Notes under the pieces: model-generated
What the model was told of the DNA's origin: nothing
Seen by the model: the letters and a program-made list of their open reading frames with translations, nothing else
Databases searched by the model: none
Part shown: positions 50,629 through 53,168 of the stretch, piece after piece
Numbering within the stretch: position 1 is the first letter of the stretch
How the letters are laid out: each line of letters starts with the position of its first letter
NCBI GenBank assembly: GCA_964465015.1
Contig: CAYXHP010000090.1
Coordinates: 1-53,168 of the forward strand
DNA: 53,168 nucleotides
From: Humimonas sp964465015
GTDB lineage: Bacteria > Gemmatimonadota > Gemmatimonadetes > Palauibacterales > Palauibacteraceae
Direction: 5' to 3'
Program-made: the position numbers and the translations under genes

Positions 50629-52482
50629 GTGGACCCCGAGGTGAACATGGAGCGGAGCGACTCCGGCAGTCTGGCGACCGCCTACCGGGACGCTCGCTGC
50701 GGCACGCCCGACGGGACCTGGAGCGGGCGCAGCGTGAGACTCGCCGGCTGGGTGCACCGCCGGCGCGACCTGGGCGGGCTCCTGTTCGTGGACCTCCGGG
50801 ACCGGGGCGGCCTGGTGCAGCTCGCCTTCGGCGACGACTGGACCGAGCCGGAATCCTTGCGTCGCGCCCACGGGCTCGCCCCCGAGGATGTCGTTCGAGT
50901 GGAGGGCACGATCGAGCCCCGCCCCGCCGAGGCGCTGAATCCGGACATGTCCACGGGAGAGATCGAGGTGCACGTGACGCGGCTGGAGCGTCTCGCCTCG
51001 GCCGACGCGCTCCCGATCCTGGTGGCGGTGCCCCCGGAGGAGAGCCTGCCCTCCGAGGAGCTCCGGCTCAGGCACCGGTACCTGGACCTCCGCCGGCCCG
51101 AGATGCTGCGGAACTTCGAGGTCCGCCACCGGGCGGTCGCCGGGGCCCGGGCGGCGCTGGACGCGGAGGGATTCCTCGAGGTCGAGACGCCGCTCCTCAC
51201 CCGGCGCACGCCGGAGGGCGCGCGCGACTACGTGGTGCCGAGCCGGCTCCACCCCGGCGAGTTCTACGCCCTCCCTCAGTCGCCGCAGCTCTACAAGCAG
51301 CTCCTCATGGTCTCCGGCTTCGACCGCTACTACCAGGTGGCGCGCTGTCTGCGGGACGAGGACCTGCGGGCCGATCGCCAGCCCGAGTTCAGCCAGATCG
51401 ACGTCGAGATGAGCTTCGTCGACGTGGACGACGTGCTCGGCGTCGGCGAGCGGATGCTGGCCGGGATGTGGCGCCGCGGCGTCGGGGTCGAGCTCGACCG
51501 GCCCTTCGCCAGGATGACGCACGAGGAGGCCATGGAGGCGTACGGGACCGACAAGCCGGACCTCAGGATCCCGTGGCGACTCCAGGATTTCACCGGCGTC
51601 CTCGCGGGTACCGGCTTCCGGGTGATCGATGCCGCCGTGGAGGCGGGGGGCCGCGTGCGCGGGCTCGTGGCCCGGGGGGGCGCGGACCTGTCGCGCGCGC
51701 AGATCGACCGGCTGACCGAGCGGGCCATCGACCACGGCGCGGGCGGCCTCCTGTGGCTCAAGGCGACCGGAGACGGCCGCTCGGGGCCGCTGGCCCGCTT
51801 CGTGGACGAGGCGCGGGCCGCCCACCTGGAGGACGAGCACGGGGTCGAGCCGGGCGACCTGGTCCTGCTCGTGGTGGGTCCGGACGCGGAGACGTCCCGC
51901 CCGCTGGACGCCGTGCGCCGGGCGGCCGCGGAGGCGCTCGGCGCCGTGGACCGGGAGGCGAACGGCTGGCTGTGGGTCACGGACTTCCCGCTGTTCGAAC
52001 GCGATCCCGAGACCGGTCGTCCGCTGGCCGCACACCACCCGTTCACGATGCCGGCCACCACCGATGCGGAGCGGATCCGGGAGGAGCCGTTCGGCGTGAA
52101 GGCGAGCGCCTACGATGTGGTGTACAACGGGGCGGAGTTGTGCAGCGGGAGCATCCGCTGCCATGATCCTCGTCTCCAGAGGGCGATTCTGGCGACGCTG
52201 GGGCTGTCGGAGGAGGAGATCGACGAACGCTTCGGCTTCCTGCTGGAGGCCTTTCGGTACGGAGTCCCGCCCCACGGCGGCTACGCCCTCGGCCTCGACC
52301 GCACGGTGATGCTCATGCTGGGAGCCGGGTCCATGCGCGAGGTGATCGCCTTCCCCAAGACGACCGCGGCCCGTGGCCTCATGGAGGGAGCTCCGTCCCC
52401 CCTGGCGCCGGGCGAGCTCGAGGAGCTCGGCCTGAGCGTCGCCGGCGCGGCGGCGCGGCCGGACCCGGAGTCCGCTTCGTGA
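50629..52482 (+). CDS. aspS: Aspartyl-tRNA synthetase, bacterial type
   Basis: A 617-residue class IIb synthetase charging tRNA-Asp. The anticodon-binding OB domain is at the start (LAGWVHRRRDLGGLLFVDLRD), followed by motif 2 (RCLRDEDLRADRQPEFSQID), the bacterial GAD insert and motif 3 (GGYALGLDRTVMLMLG). GTG 50629 has GAGGAG 7 nt upstream; ATG 50647 is an alternative. The His in GWVHRRRD is the type I associate with non-discriminating AspRS that also charges tRNA-Asn, which would require GatCAB. It overlaps phoH by 4 bp. Confidence 0.96.
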   Translation: MDPEVNMERSDSGSLATAYRDARCGTPDGTWSGRSVRLAGWVHRRRDLGGLLFVDLRDRGGLVQLAFGDDWTEPESLRRAHGLAPEDVVRVEGTIEPRPAEALNPDMSTGEIEVHVTRLERLASADALPILVAVPPEESLPSEELRLRHRYLDLRRPEMLRNFEVRHRAVAGARAALDAEGFLEVETPLLTRRTPEGARDYVVPSRLHPGEFYALPQSPQLYKQLLMVSGFDRYYQVARCLRDEDLRADRQPEFSQIDVEMSFVDVDDVLGVGERMLAGMWRRGVGVELDRPFARMTHEEAMEAYGTDKPDLRIPWRLQDFTGVLAGTGFRVIDAAVEAGGRVRGLVARGGADLSRAQIDRLTERAIDHGAGGLLWLKATGDGRSGPLARFVDEARAAHLEDEHGVEPGDLVLLVVGPDAETSRPLDAVRRAAAEALGAVDREANGWLWVTDFPLFERDPETGRPLAAHHPFTMPATTDAERIREEPFGVKASAYDVVYNGAELCSGSIRCHDPRLQRAILATLGLSEEEIDERFGFLLEAFRYGVPPHGGYALGLDRTVMLMLGAGSMREVIAFPKTTAARGLMEGAPSPLAPGELEELGLSVAGAAARPDPESAS

Positions 52483-53168
52483 CGCGAGCCGCGCAGGACC
52501 GGTCGGTGGTACAGAGCAGGCTGTCGGCGGAGGGAGCGGACCAGCTCCTCCTGGCCGGAATCAACGATGTCCACCTGAGCGCCCTCGCCGACCTGTTCGA
52601 CTGCCAGGTCGTGCTCCGCAACGACGAGCTCATCCTCTCGGGATCCCCGGACGAAGTCGAAGCGTGCCGACCGGTGGCCGAGCGCATGCTCGAGATGGCG
52701 CGCCTGCGGCGCTCGTTCGGCACCGAGGACATCCGGCGGATGGCGGCCGTGGCCGCGGACGAGGAGGGGAACGGCGGCGGACCGGGCGGTCGCGAGGACG
52801 CGCTGGTCCTGCCCGGCGTGCAGAAGGTCATCCGCCCCAAGTCGGAGGGGCAGGCCGCCTATCTCCAGGCCATCCGGGACAACGACATCGCCGTAGGCAT
52901 CGGGCCGGCGGGCACCGGAAAGACATACCTGGCGGTCGCGATGGGGGTGGCGGCGCTGCACCGGAAGCGGATCCGGCGCATCATCCTGACCCGGCCGGCC
53001 GTAGAGGCGGGAGAGGCCCTGGGCTTCCTGCCGGGGGACATCCGCGAGAAGGTGGACCCGTACCTGAGGCCCCTCTACGACGCGCTGGAGGACATGATGC
53101 CCCCCGACCGCGTGCGCCGCTCCATCGAGGAGCACACCATCGAGATCGCGCCGCTGGCCTACATGCGG
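52479..53168 (+). CDS. phoH: PhoH-family ATPase (3' partial)
   Basis: The first 230 codons are present and the frame is open to the right edge. The start is GTG 52479, overlapping the aspS stop by 4 bp. The N-terminal region (about 25-90) resembles the KH-like start of PhoH/YbeZ proteins. The Walker A loop is GPAGTGKT at 142-149, and LTRPAVEAGEALGFLPGD followed by KVDPYLRPLYDAL are family signatures. PhoH/YbeZ works with the RNase YbeY in rRNA maturation; ybeY would be expected just outside the window. Confidence 0.93.
   Translation, partial: MTRAAQDRSVVQSRLSAEGADQLLLAGINDVHLSALADLFDCQVVLRNDELILSGSPDEVEACRPVAERMLEMARLRRSFGTEDIRRMAAVAADEEGNGGGPGGREDALVLPGVQKVIRPKSEGQAAYLQAIRDNDIAVGIGPAGTGKTYLAVAMGVAALHRKRIRRIILTRPAVEAGEALGFLPGDIREKVDPYLRPLYDALEDMMPPDRVRRSIEEHTIEIAPLAYMR

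Noticed and set aside
1..53168. CRISPR array, tRNA/rRNA genes, insertion sequences or prophage
   Set aside because: No regularly spaced repeats with spacers, cloverleaf with CCA-type end, transposase-like protein or terminal inverted repeats were seen in any gap; gaps are short and the genes are housekeeping.

Overview
The window is very GC-rich (about 70% by eye) and tightly packed. Many genes overlap by 4 bp (ATGA, GTGA, TTGA), GTG and TTG starts are common, and inferred proteins often carry Ala/Gly/Pro/Arg-rich tails or linkers. The content suggests a free-living Gram-negative-type bacterium: lipoproteins, beta-barrel proteins, a HtrA-type protease, and separate purS/purQ/purL genes. A membrane-anchored BTAD regulator with a TolB/FlgO-like part, a lipoprotein D-aminoacylase relative and a large VPS10/BNR protein are a combination I associate with Gemmatimonadota. 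That assignment is inference; no rRNA gene is present.

Layout. 1-3.5 kb: a BTAD-type membrane regulator (minus strand, runs off the left edge), divergent from a Gly/His-rich lipoprotein gene whose upstream region holds four 11-bp direct repeats. 3.6-6.1 kb: a lipoprotein amidohydrolase with an altered metal site and a small beta-barrel protein. 6.1-12.0 kb (minus): class A beta-lactamase-like lipoprotein, S9 peptidase, mazG, citrate synthase. 12.1-16.2 kb (plus): alr, cdd, an unknown lipoprotein and a beta-barrel protein, all overlapping or nearly so. 16.3-21.6 kb (plus): miaB, a LapA-like protein, comEC, fbp. 21.7-34.2 kb (minus): a long run truA, htrA-like, purB, purC, purS, purQ, purL, purF, 5'-nucleotidase, add, joining purine synthesis to nucleotide salvage. 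34.3-40.1 kb: trpD and trpCFBA (plus), with lexA inserted on the minus strand between them. 40.1-43.2 kb: VPS10/BNR-repeat protein. 43.3-45.3 kb (minus): RqcH/NFACT-like protein. 45.4-49.0 kb (plus): panB, panC, panD, yqeK-like, LytR_C protein. 49.0-50.0 kb (minus): rlmN. 50.0-53.2 kb (plus): vanZ-like, aspS, phoH (runs off the right edge).

Regulation. Several sigma70-like promoters can be read, often with a CCGG just before a TA-starting -10 box and a 17-18 bp spacer. At alr, the beta-lactamase gene and truA the -10 box lies only 6-9 nt before the start codon and no Shine-Dalgarno is seen, which predicts leaderless mRNAs. Strong hairpins without a T-tract mark several transcript ends.

The best candidates for something undescribed are: (1) the BTAD membrane regulator plus 11-bp repeat array plus Gly/His-rich lipoprotein; (2) the leaderless divergent alr/beta-lactamase promoter pair; (3) a probable ATA start codon for purS in an ATAG overlap; (4) the D-aminoacylase relative with QxQ in place of HxH; (5) an AT-rich, rare-codon island inside rlmN. 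No tRNA, rRNA, CRISPR or insertion sequence was recognised.
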